Source: CAZGXM01 sp964529795 (GTDB taxonomy: Bacteria; Bacillota; JADQBR01). Taken from it: 35,238 nt of DNA. The stretch's first letter is position 1, and every line of letters starts with the position of its first letter. This document shows, one piece after another, positions 13,190 to 22,444 of the stretch. A program made the translations under genes and the position numbers. The DNA lies in assembly GCA_964529795.1 (NCBI GenBank), contig CAZGXM010000022.1, positions 1 through 35,238 on the forward strand, in the 5' to 3' direction. The notes beneath the pieces were generated by a model. That model did no database searches, was not told the origin of the DNA, and saw nothing but the letters and a program-made list of their open reading frames with translations.

Positions 13190-16045
13190 TTATGTCTTGA
13201 AATCATTACTGCCCCCAGCCCGGGCCCGGCGTTTTGCATCCAGCAGCCGTGATGTGTAGGAACTGTTGCCGCCGGTTGAACGGTTGCTTTCCCCGGTCTC
13301 TTTGCCGGCGGGTGACTGGGATTTGGGTGGCCTCTCTTTAAAAACTTGCTCCGGCTTTTCCTCTTGCTCCCCAATGCCATCTTTTTTCACCCAAACCGCC
13401 TGTTCCCGGCGCAGGCGGCTTTTTTCCCGTTTCAGGCGGGCAAAGGTTTCCGCCGGTACTTCCCGGGTTCGGGCAGGCCTTTTCCCGGAGAAATATTTCT
13501 TCACCTTTCCCAATTGATGTCTACCAAAAGTTAACCGCCGCAAGGCAATGTCCACCGGCCAAAGCAGGGCGGCAGCGGCCAACAGCTTTGGCCACAGGGG
13601 AAGCTCGCCGGAAACAGGGGGCAAATTGCCGGCAAAAGCTGCCTCAGGAGAAGTTAAAACCTCCCCGCCGCCGGCAGCAGCCACAGCTTGTAGCACACCG
13701 GGGTCCTGCGCCCGGCGGTACTCCGGCGAGTAGGGGGCGGTAACACCGCTGAGCCGGGCCATTTTAACAGTGCCCCCGGTTTGGTCCAGAACCTGTACCA
13801 GGTAAACCCCGGGCTTTTCAACGGGGAACCTGCCTGCATATAACCCCGGACCCACCTGGGCCAAATCCGCCTCGCGGGCATATCCCCCGGGGCCGATGAT
13901 TTTTGCCCGCAGCTCCTTGGTAGCGGTCAAATCCTGCGGCGTATCCACCAGTACCTTCCCCTGCCCGCCGGTAATCTCCGTACGCACGATCATGTCACTC
14001 TCCTGATGCCGCGGCAGGGTCCAGGTTACCAGTTGGGAGAAGAACAGGTCAAAGCCCGGCCAGTTAATCCAGTTGCCGCTCCAAAGGCCCTGGACATCGC
14101 TGGTCCAGGCCGCCGTGCGGCCCAGCCCGTACTGCCAGGTGGCAAGCACCGGGTCCTGCTTGTGACTGCTCAGTATCACCCGGGACGCCCGTTTTGGGGT
14201 GGTGGCCACGTAGCCGTATAAGGACGGCAGCGACTGAAACCCGTCCATTACCGGGCTGACAGCAGTTAAACGGGGCGTGAATTCCTCCTCCACCAGGTAG
14301 CTGCGGCTGACCAGCATGGTTTCCTTGGTAAATATTTTTGGTACCGATGCCGCATCAGCGGTAAAGTAGTAGCGTCCCTTTCCCCACCGGGCCAGGGTGG
14401 ACAAGAGCTCAGTGTCCGCATCCCTGCCCACGGCAACGGTAGTGAGGGTAATGCTTTGCTCATTCATCCTTTTTGCCAGTTCCCTGTAAGAACCGCCGGT
14501 GGCGGAACGCCCGTCGGTAAGGAGAATGATATGTTTTAGCCTGGTATCAGCGCTGGCCAGTTTTTCCACTGCCAGTTCCAGGGCCGGGTAAATGTTGGTG
14601 CCGCCGCCGGCACCGATGGAGGCAATATTTTGCTGTATTCTTTTCAAATCAGCAACCGCCCCCAGTTCCACCACCGGGTAAACCGCCCCGTCAAAGGCAA
14701 GTACGCCCACCTGGTCCTTGGGCATCAGCACCTGGGTGGAACGGATGGCCGCTTCTTTTGCCAGTTCCATTTTACCGGCCCCGTAGGGGTCCCCGCCCAT
14801 ACTGCCCGATTTGTCTATTACCAGCATTAATCCCAGGCTGGGCAGTTCCTTCTTGCCCCGCAAATCCATGTGTACCGGCAGCGCTGCTTCAACGGGAGTA
14901 CGGTAATACCCGCCAACGCCGAAACTGTTTTTACCGCCCAGCATTACCAACCCGGTACCCAAATCCCGCACGCAAACCTGTACCGCATCCATAAAGCTCT
15001 GGGGCAGGTCGTAAGCAGGTACGTTGTCCAGGACAATACTGTCGTATTTGCCAAGTTCCGTCTCCGTCCGGGGAACCACGGCAGGCAGCCTGACATCTAC
15101 CTGAAACTGAGGGGAAAGTACCTTTGCCAGGGAAGAATTTTCCCCGCCGGTGCTGACAACCAAAATCCGCGGCGGTCCTTCCACCCTGGTAAGAGCATAG
15201 CCCGTGTTATTGCGCGTTTCCCCGTCAGCGGGGGCATGTACTTCCACTTTAAAGGGGTAAAAACCGGCCTCACCCGCCACCTGGGAGAGGAGAAACTTGT
15301 TGTCGCCCTTGTCCAAATAGACCCTCTTCCGACCCGCCAGGGTCTTGTCCCGGTAAATAAAGATTTCCGCTCCAGTGGCAAAGCTGCTCTGCACTGAGAT
15401 TTCCAGGGGTATTTTTTCCCCTTCCCGCACCGTTTCCGGCGCCTCCACCCGGTCAACCAGCACCTCATTGGCCGTATTCCCGGCCACAGGTACAACATCC
15501 ACCCTGATTCCACGCATCTTTAAACCCGCGGCCACATCCACCGCCTTCCCCAGGTTCTCCCGCCCGTCGCTGAGAAGGACGACCCGCTTTCTGTAGCCGG
15601 CAGGTGCCAGGGCCCCGGCCAGCTGCAGCGCCCGGGCAATATTGGTATAGTTGCCGTTGGGCGCAGCCTCCAGGGTATCAAAGAGCGGGTCCCGGGATGG
15701 GGGGACGTCTACCAGCGGCTGTTTGCCAAAGGTAATTACCGCCACCCGGTCTTCCGGGTCTTTTTTCTTGATTGCCTCCCTGATAAACTTCTCCATTTGG
15801 GGTTTGGCCTGCAGGGCACTGTCAGACATGTCGGCAATAAAGGCAACCGCCTGCCGTGAAACCCGGTAGGACCAGGAAACTTGAGCCAGCGCCAGCACCA
15901 GCAGGGTGACAATTGTTAACCTGAGCAGGATGCTGATGCGGGGATAGCCGGGGCGCAGCCGGGACTGCCGCCACCAGTACAGGGTTATGAAAATGAGCGG
16001 GGGCAAAAGCAGCAGTACCCAGGGCCGGGCAAAACTAATAGCCAT
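13190..16045 (-). CDS. Membrane protein with two VWA domains and a GATase-like domain
   Basis: A 951-residue protein. Two hydrophobic helices near residues 8-24 and 38-55 are followed by a first VWA domain with D72-x-S-x-S MIDAS residues, a Big/CARDB-like segment (200-290), a glutamine-amidotransferase-like Rossmann segment (292-400, without the catalytic Cys triad I would expect), and a second VWA domain with D411-KSGSM and GGGTNIYPAL. After another beta-rich region, a hydrophobic segment near 830-850 precedes a basic, disordered cytoplasmic tail. It is probably the surface-exposed effector or scaffold of a MoxR system. The ATG at 16045 overlaps the upstream gene stop (ATGGCTATTAG). The substrate is unknown. 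Confidence 0.85.
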   Translation of the reverse strand: MAISFARPWVLLLLPPLIFITLYWWRQSRLRPGYPRISILLRLTIVTLLVLALAQVSWSYRVSRQAVAFIADMSDSALQAKPQMEKFIREAIKKKDPEDRVAVITFGKQPLVDVPPSRDPLFDTLEAAPNGNYTNIARALQLAGALAPAGYRKRVVLLSDGRENLGKAVDVAAGLKMRGIRVDVVPVAGNTANEVLVDRVEAPETVREGEKIPLEISVQSSFATGAEIFIYRDKTLAGRKRVYLDKGDNKFLLSQVAGEAGFYPFKVEVHAPADGETRNNTGYALTRVEGPPRILVVSTGGENSSLAKVLSPQFQVDVRLPAVVPRTETELGKYDSIVLDNVPAYDLPQSFMDAVQVCVRDLGTGLVMLGGKNSFGVGGYYRTPVEAALPVHMDLRGKKELPSLGLMLVIDKSGSMGGDPYGAGKMELAKEAAIRSTQVLMPKDQVGVLAFDGAVYPVVELGAVADLKRIQQNIASIGAGGGTNIYPALELAVEKLASADTRLKHIILLTDGRSATGGSYRELAKRMNEQSITLTTVAVGRDADTELLSTLARWGKGRYYFTADAASVPKIFTKETMLVSRSYLVEEEFTPRLTAVSPVMDGFQSLPSLYGYVATTPKRASRVILSSHKQDPVLATWQYGLGRTAAWTSDVQGLWSGNWINWPGFDLFFSQLVTWTLPRHQESDMIVRTEITGGQGKVLVDTPQDLTATKELRAKIIGPGGYAREADLAQVGPGLYAGRFPVEKPGVYLVQVLDQTGGTVKMARLSGVTAPYSPEYRRAQDPGVLQAVAAAGGGEVLTSPEAAFAGNLPPVSGELPLWPKLLAAAALLWPVDIALRRLTFGRHQLGKVKKYFSGKRPARTREVPAETFARLKREKSRLRREQAVWVKKDGIGEQEEKPEQVFKERPPKSQSPAGKETGESNRSTGGNSSYTSRLLDAKRRARAGGSNDFKT

Positions 16046-17849
16046 TGGTATACACCCACCATTCCGCCGCGGCAATCACCAGTACCACAAGGGTGAGCCA
16101 GGGCCACAGTTCGTGTCTTCCTTCCCGGGGAAGGCCGGCGCTCACTTTTTGAGCCTGCTGTACGGGAATTGATTGGGGCAGGATACCCCTGTCCTCCAGC
16201 GGGGGTATCTCCACTGTAAAGTAGGCCGCCTCAATGCCGCCCTCGTCATAATACTGCTCCAATTTATACAGACCCGGATAAGACGTTCCCGCAAAAACCG
16301 CATCTCCCCGCCGGGCCGGCAGTTCCACCACCTTACGCCGGGGGGTGGTAACAACGGCCCGCCGGGCCCTGGAGTTTAAAAAAACAGGTACCGGTTCCCC
16401 GACCCGAACCGCCGGCACCGTGACGGGGCTGGACGGCGCCAGCCATTCCAGCAGGTTATTAATTAATATGGGAAAGCCTGCCTGCAGCGGCAGGTCCGTA
16501 TCATGCAGGTCAAAGGCAAGCACCGCCTGCCGCGACCCACGCAGGCTATAAGTAGCGGCCACGGACCTGCCACCGGCCATGAGGAAAGAAGAAGCGGGCA
16601 AAGCTTTCAAAACCTGTGCCCGTGCCAGAAACACGTCTTTTAAACCGGTAAACTCCAGCAGGGAGCTGCCGGCACTTGTTTCCAACAGTGCAGGTCCCAC
16701 CTCACCCTCCACGGGAAAAATATCCTGCCGCTCGGGTAAGTTTACCGCCAGCAACGGTCCGGCGGGCAGCTTTTCCGGCAGCCAGCCGTCAAAAACGTAA
16801 AAATCAAACTCACCGGGCCGGTAGCTGGCCGGCGTGGTTTTGTACAGGGTGGTTTGCGAAACCAGATTTAACGCCCGTTCCAGAAAAATGTTTCCCTCGG
16901 TGACCAGCAGCCCTTTAAGCTGCGTTGTCGGTTCCAGGACGGCAGCCGCCCGGTTGTCCAGGGAAAAGTCGTCCTCCACCACCAGGCGTCCTTCCAAAAC
17001 CCGGGTGCCGCCGGGCACTTCCCGCCAGTAAAGGCTTTTGCTTTCCCCGGGCGCCAGTTCGATACTGCGAACGTCTATCAGGTTGCTGTCCGCATACAGT
17101 TCCAGTTCTGCCTGCATACCTTCAGTGCTGTAGTTTTTGATCCTGGCCAGCGCCACCACCCCGCCGGCACTGCGCCGGGTTGCCAGTCTTTCTATGCCTA
17201 AATTGATGCCGCCGTCACCAACAAGCTGATAATTTACCGGAAAAGCAAACTTTTCCGGGGCGGAAAAATTCACACCGTCAGAAAAAACTACTATTAACGG
17301 ACCTTTACTCTCTTTGGCCATTGCCCCGGCAAGAGAGAAAGCCTGAGGAAAATCCGCCCGGCCAAAACCCGGCTTGAGATTTTTCAAAGCCTGCTCCAGC
17401 CTTGCCTTATCAGCGGTCAGTGGGGAAATCACTTCCGGCTGCTCATCCACGCGAATGATCGCCAAACGCCTGTCACCCAGGCGTTCTATCAGTTCTTCCA
17501 GTCTCATTTTTGCCGCGGCAAAGCGGCTGGGACTGACATCGGCAGCCTGCATGGTAGCAGAAGCATCCACCAGCACAATGGTGTCCGCGGCCAGGGGCAG
17601 GCGCAGCGGCAGGTAAGGCCTTACCAGGGCCAGTACCAGTAAAAAAGCAGCCGCCAGCTGCAACAATAACAGCAGGTTTCGCTTGAGCTTCTGCCAGGGA
17701 GTATTGGCTTCCATATCCTCCAGCAGCCTCTCCCACAGCATATTGCTGGAAACAGTAAGCGGCTGCCGGCGCTTTTTCAGGAGATAAAGTAATATAATCA
17801 GCGGTATGCTTGCCGCAAACCAGGCATTAACCGGTGATAAGAAATCCAT
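16035..17849 (-). CDS. BatA-type VWA membrane protein
   Basis: A 604-residue protein starting with the BatA signature MDFLSPVNAWFAASIPLIILLYLLKKR (split by the membrane helix at 10-25). A second helix lies near 58-77, then a VWA domain with D95-A-S-A-T, a variant DxSxT MIDAS, and FSDGVNF. The second half (about 250-560) is beta-rich and probably extracytoplasmic; a last helix near 580-600 closes the protein. BatA/VWA proteins partner with MoxR ATPases. The ATG has an AGGAGG site five nucleotides upstream; the DUF58 gene ends only 9 nt before it. Confidence 0.88.
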   Translation of the reverse strand: MDFLSPVNAWFAASIPLIILLYLLKKRRQPLTVSSNMLWERLLEDMEANTPWQKLKRNLLLLLQLAAAFLLVLALVRPYLPLRLPLAADTIVLVDASATMQAADVSPSRFAAAKMRLEELIERLGDRRLAIIRVDEQPEVISPLTADKARLEQALKNLKPGFGRADFPQAFSLAGAMAKESKGPLIVVFSDGVNFSAPEKFAFPVNYQLVGDGGINLGIERLATRRSAGGVVALARIKNYSTEGMQAELELYADSNLIDVRSIELAPGESKSLYWREVPGGTRVLEGRLVVEDDFSLDNRAAAVLEPTTQLKGLLVTEGNIFLERALNLVSQTTLYKTTPASYRPGEFDFYVFDGWLPEKLPAGPLLAVNLPERQDIFPVEGEVGPALLETSAGSSLLEFTGLKDVFLARAQVLKALPASSFLMAGGRSVAATYSLRGSRQAVLAFDLHDTDLPLQAGFPILINNLLEWLAPSSPVTVPAVRVGEPVPVFLNSRARRAVVTTPRRKVVELPARRGDAVFAGTSYPGLYKLEQYYDEGGIEAAYFTVEIPPLEDRGILPQSIPVQQAQKVSAGLPREGRHELWPWLTLVVLVIAAAEWWVYTNGY

Positions 17850-17858
17850 ATTGGCCTC

Positions 17859-18734
17859 CTAACCTAACAGACCCACCCGGCGCAGCTGCCGCAGCACCAG
17901 TTGTTCCAGTGACTTGTCACTGGTTGTACCTACGTAATTGATTGCGTATTTGTTGCAGAGTCCCTTGATATCCGACTGCCACTGGGACAGCTTCCGCCGG
18001 TACTGGTTTTGTACCGCTTTGTTAAAGGTTATTTCGCGCACGGAATGATTTTCGCAGTCCACCAGCTGCAGTTCCCCTTGAAACTGGGGATTTGCTTCCA
18101 GGGGATGCAGTACCTGCACCACCGTGGTTTCCTGCCGGTAGTAACATAACCTGGCCAGCGCCTGATCCAAAGCCGGCAAAAACAGGTCGCTGACCACCAC
18201 GGCAACACCGGGTTTGGAAAACGCCGGCGCCAATTGCCCCAGGCAGCTGGCCAAATCACCGTTTTCCTGTTCCGGCAGGCTTTCAATGAAATCAAACAAC
18301 CGCCGGGCCGAACCCTTACCCCTTAACGGTCCGAGGGAATAATTGCTGCTGCCGAATCCGGTCACCGCCACCCGGTCAAAATTGGCCAGGCTCAAATATC
18401 CCAAAGCCGCGGCCAGCTGTTTTGCCAGGCGCAGTTTGCTGCCGTCCTTCCAGGCCATGGAACGGCTGCAGTCCACCAGCAGGTGGATACAGGTATCCTG
18501 TTCCTCCAAAAAGAGTTTCAAAAACAGCTTCTCCATGCGTGCGTAGGCATTCCAGTCAATATGCCGGAAATCGTCACCGGCGGCATAGGCTTTAAAATCC
18601 GCAAACTCCACGGAATCCCCCCGCCGCAATGCGCGCCTGTGACCGCTATACCGCCCGGGCAGGCGACGCCTGGTGGTAAGTATCAATTTTTCCAGGGTGT
18701 TGAGAAACTGCTTGTCAAAGAGAGCTGCAGCCAC
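17859..18734 (-). CDS. DUF58 domain protein (MoxR partner)
   Basis: A 291-residue protein with the DUF58 core SVEFADFKAYAAGDDFRHID-W (about 41-61) and a VWA-like segment with VDCSRSM (D88, S90, S92), then a Rossmann-like remainder ending in RQLRRVGLLG. DUF58 proteins almost always accompany MoxR ATPases and VWA proteins; a role as adaptor is inferred, not shown. The start was placed at a GTG (18734) with a GGAGG nine nucleotides upstream; an in-frame ATG six codons earlier overlaps that site. No N-terminal membrane helix is present, unlike many DUF58 proteins, so it is probably cytoplasmic. Confidence 0.9.
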   Translation of the reverse strand: MAAALFDKQFLNTLEKLILTTRRRLPGRYSGHRRALRRGDSVEFADFKAYAAGDDFRHIDWNAYARMEKLFLKLFLEEQDTCIHLLVDCSRSMAWKDGSKLRLAKQLAAALGYLSLANFDRVAVTGFGSSNYSLGPLRGKGSARRLFDFIESLPEQENGDLASCLGQLAPAFSKPGVAVVVSDLFLPALDQALARLCYYRQETTVVQVLHPLEANPQFQGELQLVDCENHSVREITFNKAVQNQYRRKLSQWQSDIKGLCNKYAINYVGTTSDKSLEQLVLRQLRRVGLLG

Positions 18735-18833
18735 CCGCGTACACCTCCCCATTCGCGGTTCGAATTCAGGTCATTCTTTGAGGTCCAAAAAGCGTAGAAG
18801 TCCTGTTTTCACTGGCAAAAGCATATAACCATG

Positions 18834-19841
18834 CTACGGGAAAACAGGCTGGTTCCCTTCCGTGGGAACATGGGCAAGAATGTCCTCCAGCAGCCTGTCC
18901 GTATCCAGGCCTTCCGCCTCACCTTCAAAGTTAAGGAAAAAGCGGTGACGCAGCGCCGGCAGTGTCACTGCCCGGATGTCGCTATAGGCCACATTCATCC
19001 TTCCTGCCAACAGGGCATGGGCTTTGGCAGCAATGATCACCGCCTGGGCACCCCGGGGACTGCTGCCGTAACGGACGTAACGCTTAACCTGCCCGGGGGC
19101 AAATTCGCTTCCGGGATGAGTGGCCAGCACAAGGCGCACGGCATAATCCGCCACAGGCCGGGCCGCAAGCACCTGACGTACCGTGTCAATCATTTTAAGC
19201 ACCTGTTCACCGTCAGCGACGGGAGAAACTGTCGCCTCCCTGGCACCGGTGGTGCGGGCCATGATTTCCAGCAAATCCTCCCGCCGGGGGAAGGGTACCT
19301 TGATCTTAAACAAAAAACGGTCCATCTGCGCCTCGGGCAGGGGATAGGTGCCCTCCATCTCCAGAGGGTTTTGGGTTGACAGCACGAAAAAAGGCGCCGG
19401 CAGCTGTCGTGTCTCTCCACCCACGGTGACGGTGCGCTCCTGCATGGCCTCCAGCAGGGCGCTCTGGGTTTTCGGGGTAGCCCGGTTAATTTCATCCGCC
19501 AGCAGGATATTGGTAAAGACCGGGCCCGCCTGAAACTGGAATTCCCTTCCGCCACCGGGACCTTCCACAATGATTTTGGTCCCCACAATATCCGCAGGCA
19601 TCAAATCCGGGGTAAACTGCACCCGCTTGAAATCCAGCTGCAGTACCCGGCCCACGGTACGTACCAGCATGGTCTTTCCCAGCCCGGGTACACCTTCCAG
19701 CAGCACGTGCCCGCCGCTGAAAAGCGCCAGCATTACCTGGTCCACGATTTCCTCCTGACCCACAATTACCTTGCCGATTTCCGTCCTGACAGCCCGGGCC
19801 GTCTCCTGAAACCGCTCAATTTGTGCCTGTATTTCCCTCAT
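18834..19841 (-). CDS. MoxR family AAA+ ATPase
   Basis: A 335-residue AAA+ ATPase with Walker A GVPGLGKT (50-57), Walker B ILLADE (112-117) followed by INRATPKTQSALLEAMQE, sensor-like STQNPLEMEGTYPLPEAQMDRF, and the C-terminal lid. This is the MoxR-proper type, a chaperone that assembles or activates VWA-protein complexes. The ATG has a GGAG site seven nucleotides upstream. It stands in the middle of the operon, with 82-nt gaps both upstream and downstream, long enough for minor regulatory signals, but none was seen. Confidence 0.95.
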   Translation of the reverse strand: MREIQAQIERFQETARAVRTEIGKVIVGQEEIVDQVMLALFSGGHVLLEGVPGLGKTMLVRTVGRVLQLDFKRVQFTPDLMPADIVGTKIIVEGPGGGREFQFQAGPVFTNILLADEINRATPKTQSALLEAMQERTVTVGGETRQLPAPFFVLSTQNPLEMEGTYPLPEAQMDRFLFKIKVPFPRREDLLEIMARTTGAREATVSPVADGEQVLKMIDTVRQVLAARPVADYAVRLVLATHPGSEFAPGQVKRYVRYGSSPRGAQAVIIAAKAHALLAGRMNVAYSDIRAVTLPALRHRFFLNFEGEAEGLDTDRLLEDILAHVPTEGNQPVFP

Positions 19842-19923
19842 AATTCCACTCCTCTACTGCCCGGAGGCATTTGCTGCGAATTGACGGCAAAATTACAATC
19901 AGGAAAAACAGCTGCTTTTTTTG

Positions 19924-21588
19924 TTATTCCAGTGAAGCAAAGTACTTTCTCACCATATCCTGAAGTCGGGGCGGCACTTCCGCCCGTTCAATACTGTTAT
20001 GGGCTTCCGCGGCGTACTGACCCAGTACCTGCCGGTAGGGAACCGCCGCCTGTTCAACCTGGTTGGGCGTCAGGTGCACTTCCAAATAGTCACTGCCTAT
20101 TCTTTCATTGGGTTGCCCGCTTACCCGGGTAGGAGTCCCGCCGTCACCCAGCCGGGACGGTGCAAAGACCTTTTCATACCGGCGAATATCCAAAATCGGT
20201 TCCGCCAGGTTGTTTGCTCCCGGTTGGCCGTTCCCGCCAGCACTGGTGCCGCCACTTCCGGAACCGGTCCCCAAGCCGGCGCCGCCACCGGAACCAGCGG
20301 TACCTGGCCCGGAGCCGCTGCCCGTACCTTGACCGGAACCGCTACCACTTCCACTCTGGCCGGCGCCAGTATTACCTTGCCCACCGGTGCCGGAACCGGT
20401 GGTGTTGTTTTCTCCCTGACCGGTGCCTCCCTGTTGGTTGCCGTCTGAACCCGGCAGCAGCCCGCCTTGCCCGCTGCCGCCGTTCCCGCCGAGGGCGAGT
20501 TGCTGACCGGTGAGACCCTGTTTTATCTCTGCCAGTTGAGCCATGGCGCCGTTTATGCCCGTACCGGCCCGGGCTAGCGCGCCGGTGAGACTGTTTGCCA
20601 GCGCCCCGGCGCTTCCCTGTCCCTGCTGCAGGGCCTGTACTGCCTGCAGCAGTTTTTCGCCGGCAGCTTGAGGAATACTTCCTGCCATACTCTCCAGTTG
20701 CTCCAGCACCGCCTGCCGTTCTTTGGGCGACATTTCCGCCAGTCTTTTTGCCAGGTCACCGGCGGCAGCGGCAATGGCTTCCTTATCACCGCTTTGCAAG
20801 GCCCTGCCCAGCTTCTGCAAGTGATTGATTTGGGAAAGTGCCGTTGCCATTTTCTCAAGCTGTTTCTCACGCTCACCCCCGGCAATTTTCTTCAGGTCAT
20901 CCTGGGCAGAGGACATTTTTTTCAAAGCCTCACGTAAACTTGAAGCCTTTTTCAGTTCCCGTTCCAACTGCTTTAGCCGCGTCACCGCCTCCTTATCTAT
21001 CTCTTCCGGGTGTTCCTCCAGTTTTTCCACCAGTTGGGCCACCTTTTCCCGCTGGGCGGCAATTTTTTTGGCATCCGCCTGCCGCCGGGCCAGCACCGCT
21101 GCCGTGGGGCTTGGCACCAGGGGGATTACCGCCAGCACCGCGGCCAGTACCAGTGATGTTACCAGTGCTTTTTTATGAAGCCGCAGCGGTATTTTCTTTA
21201 CATCCACATTCCGGCCGTATTTGACCGCATCCGCCACCTGAGCCTCGGCCCAAGGGTTGGCGGTATCATCGACTTCCAGGGCGGTAACCAGGCGTTCTTC
21301 CAGGCCAAAAGCATCCCCCGTCCTTGCTGCCGCATGAAAATCCGGACCGGTAAAGAGGGCAATGATCCCGGCAGCAGCTAAGGGCAGGCCAACGGAGAGG
21401 TATGCCCAGGGTACCGGTGCAAAGGGGTAAATAAATCTGGATACCACCATCAAGGCCAATAACAATATCAAGCCGCCTGCCAGGCCGTAACTCAAACAGC
21501 GCAGCAGGTGAATGACAAAAAGCCGCCTTTTTATCGGCAGCAGCGTCAGTCTTAATTTGTCACTGAGAGATGCAGGATTTTTTCCCAT
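19924..21588 (-). CDS. Membrane protein with coiled coil and Gly/Ser linker, unknown
   Basis: A 554-residue protein I cannot assign. Hydrophobic helices near residues 28-48, 60-80 and 140-160 are followed by an Ala/Lys/Glu-rich, probably coiled-coil region (170-340). Then comes a linker of about 100 residues made almost only of Gly, Ser, Thr, Gln and Asn (360-460). A conserved-looking C-terminal domain of about 85 residues contains SRLGDGGTPTRVSG and ends EVPPRLQDMVRKYFASLE. The start overlaps the ABC permease gene by 29 nt. The layout suggests a membrane-anchored, extended protein that works with the neighbouring MoxR and VWA proteins; this is inference from the operon. Confidence 0.78.
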   Translation of the reverse strand: MGKNPASLSDKLRLTLLPIKRRLFVIHLLRCLSYGLAGGLILLLALMVVSRFIYPFAPVPWAYLSVGLPLAAAGIIALFTGPDFHAAARTGDAFGLEERLVTALEVDDTANPWAEAQVADAVKYGRNVDVKKIPLRLHKKALVTSLVLAAVLAVIPLVPSPTAAVLARRQADAKKIAAQREKVAQLVEKLEEHPEEIDKEAVTRLKQLERELKKASSLREALKKMSSAQDDLKKIAGGEREKQLEKMATALSQINHLQKLGRALQSGDKEAIAAAAGDLAKRLAEMSPKERQAVLEQLESMAGSIPQAAGEKLLQAVQALQQGQGSAGALANSLTGALARAGTGINGAMAQLAEIKQGLTGQQLALGGNGGSGQGGLLPGSDGNQQGGTGQGENNTTGSGTGGQGNTGAGQSGSGSGSGQGTGSGSGPGTAGSGGGAGLGTGSGSGGTSAGGNGQPGANNLAEPILDIRRYEKVFAPSRLGDGGTPTRVSGQPNERIGSDYLEVHLTPNQVEQAAVPYRQVLGQYAAEAHNSIERAEVPPRLQDMVRKYFASLE

Positions 21589-22444
21589 GCTTATCCCCTT
21601 TTCGCCGCAGCCAGGACCAGCGTTTAACCGGTTTTACCAAATTTACTGTCAATACCAGCAGCAGGACTATAATGATACTTTCCACCAGGACATTGAGAGG
21701 CAGCACGTAATCCAAACCGGCCTGCGCCCCTGCCCGGTGCAGGTTGCTCAGTTCTTTAATGACATCAAGACCAGTGTCCCCGGGCAGTGCAAACAGCAAC
21801 GAGGTGGTGGGGCTGACGTAAATAATCCTGGGCACACCTGCTGACATGTTACCGGTATAGGCGCGGAAAAAGGCCGCAATCAGGTAGGTGCCCCCGCCCA
21901 GGAAGAGGGTAACCAGGTAAGTAGCCACCGTTGCCATCTGGGTGCGCCGCAAAAGGGCGGAAAAGAACATCCCCCAGGAAGCAATATATACGGTTGTGAG
22001 CATGTAAATTAGAAAAGTACCCAGCAAATCGCTGACAGTGACCCCGCCCAGGAGAAATGCCAGGCTGAACAGCGGCAACGTGACGATGATCAATAAAAAT
22101 ATGTAACTGAGCGATGCCGCCAGCTTGCCCAGCACCACGCCGGCGGCGGAAAGTTTTGTGGAAATGAGGATATCAAACGTCTGGCGTTCCTTCTCCCCGC
22201 TGATGGTCCCCGCGGTCAGCGCCGGTGTGACAAAGGCAAGCAGTATGAACTGCACCACCGCCAGGAGAATATACATTTCCATGCCCATGCGATAACCGAC
22301 CATATAACGGTTGCGGGCGTTCAGATAAAAAAAGGCAAAACCGATCGCTGCCAGCACCCCGGCATAAATGGTCAGGGTGAGCGGCGAGCGCCAGCTGCGC
22401 ATACGTGAGCGCAGTTCCCGTTCCAAAACCGCGTTTAGCTTCAT
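21560..22444 (-). CDS. ABC-2 type transporter permease
   Basis: A 294-residue permease with an N-terminal amphipathic segment (LNAVLERELRSRMRSWRSP) and six hydrophobic segments near 22-40, 57-80, 105-130, 140-165, 172-198 and 250-268. The GTISGEKERQTFDILISTKLS coupling-helix region (about 82-102) is typical of ABC-2 permeases such as those of the gliding or drug-export type. It starts inside the ATPase stop codon (TGATG), so the two are translationally coupled and form one transporter. The exported substrate is unknown. Cytoplasmic membrane. Confidence 0.92.
   Translation of the reverse strand: MKLNAVLERELRSRMRSWRSPLTLTIYAGVLAAIGFAFFYLNARNRYMVGYRMGMEMYILLAVVQFILLAFVTPALTAGTISGEKERQTFDILISTKLSAAGVVLGKLAASLSYIFLLIIVTLPLFSLAFLLGGVTVSDLLGTFLIYMLTTVYIASWGMFFSALLRRTQMATVATYLVTLFLGGGTYLIAAFFRAYTGNMSAGVPRIIYVSPTTSLLFALPGDTGLDVIKELSNLHRAGAQAGLDYVLPLNVLVESIIIVLLLVLTVNLVKPVKRWSWLRRKGDKHGKKSCISQ

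Noticed and set aside
20108..20513. Long open frames opposite and beside the Gly/Ser linker
   Set aside because: The repetitive GC-rich linker DNA keeps several frames open by composition; the proteins read are low-complexity shadows.
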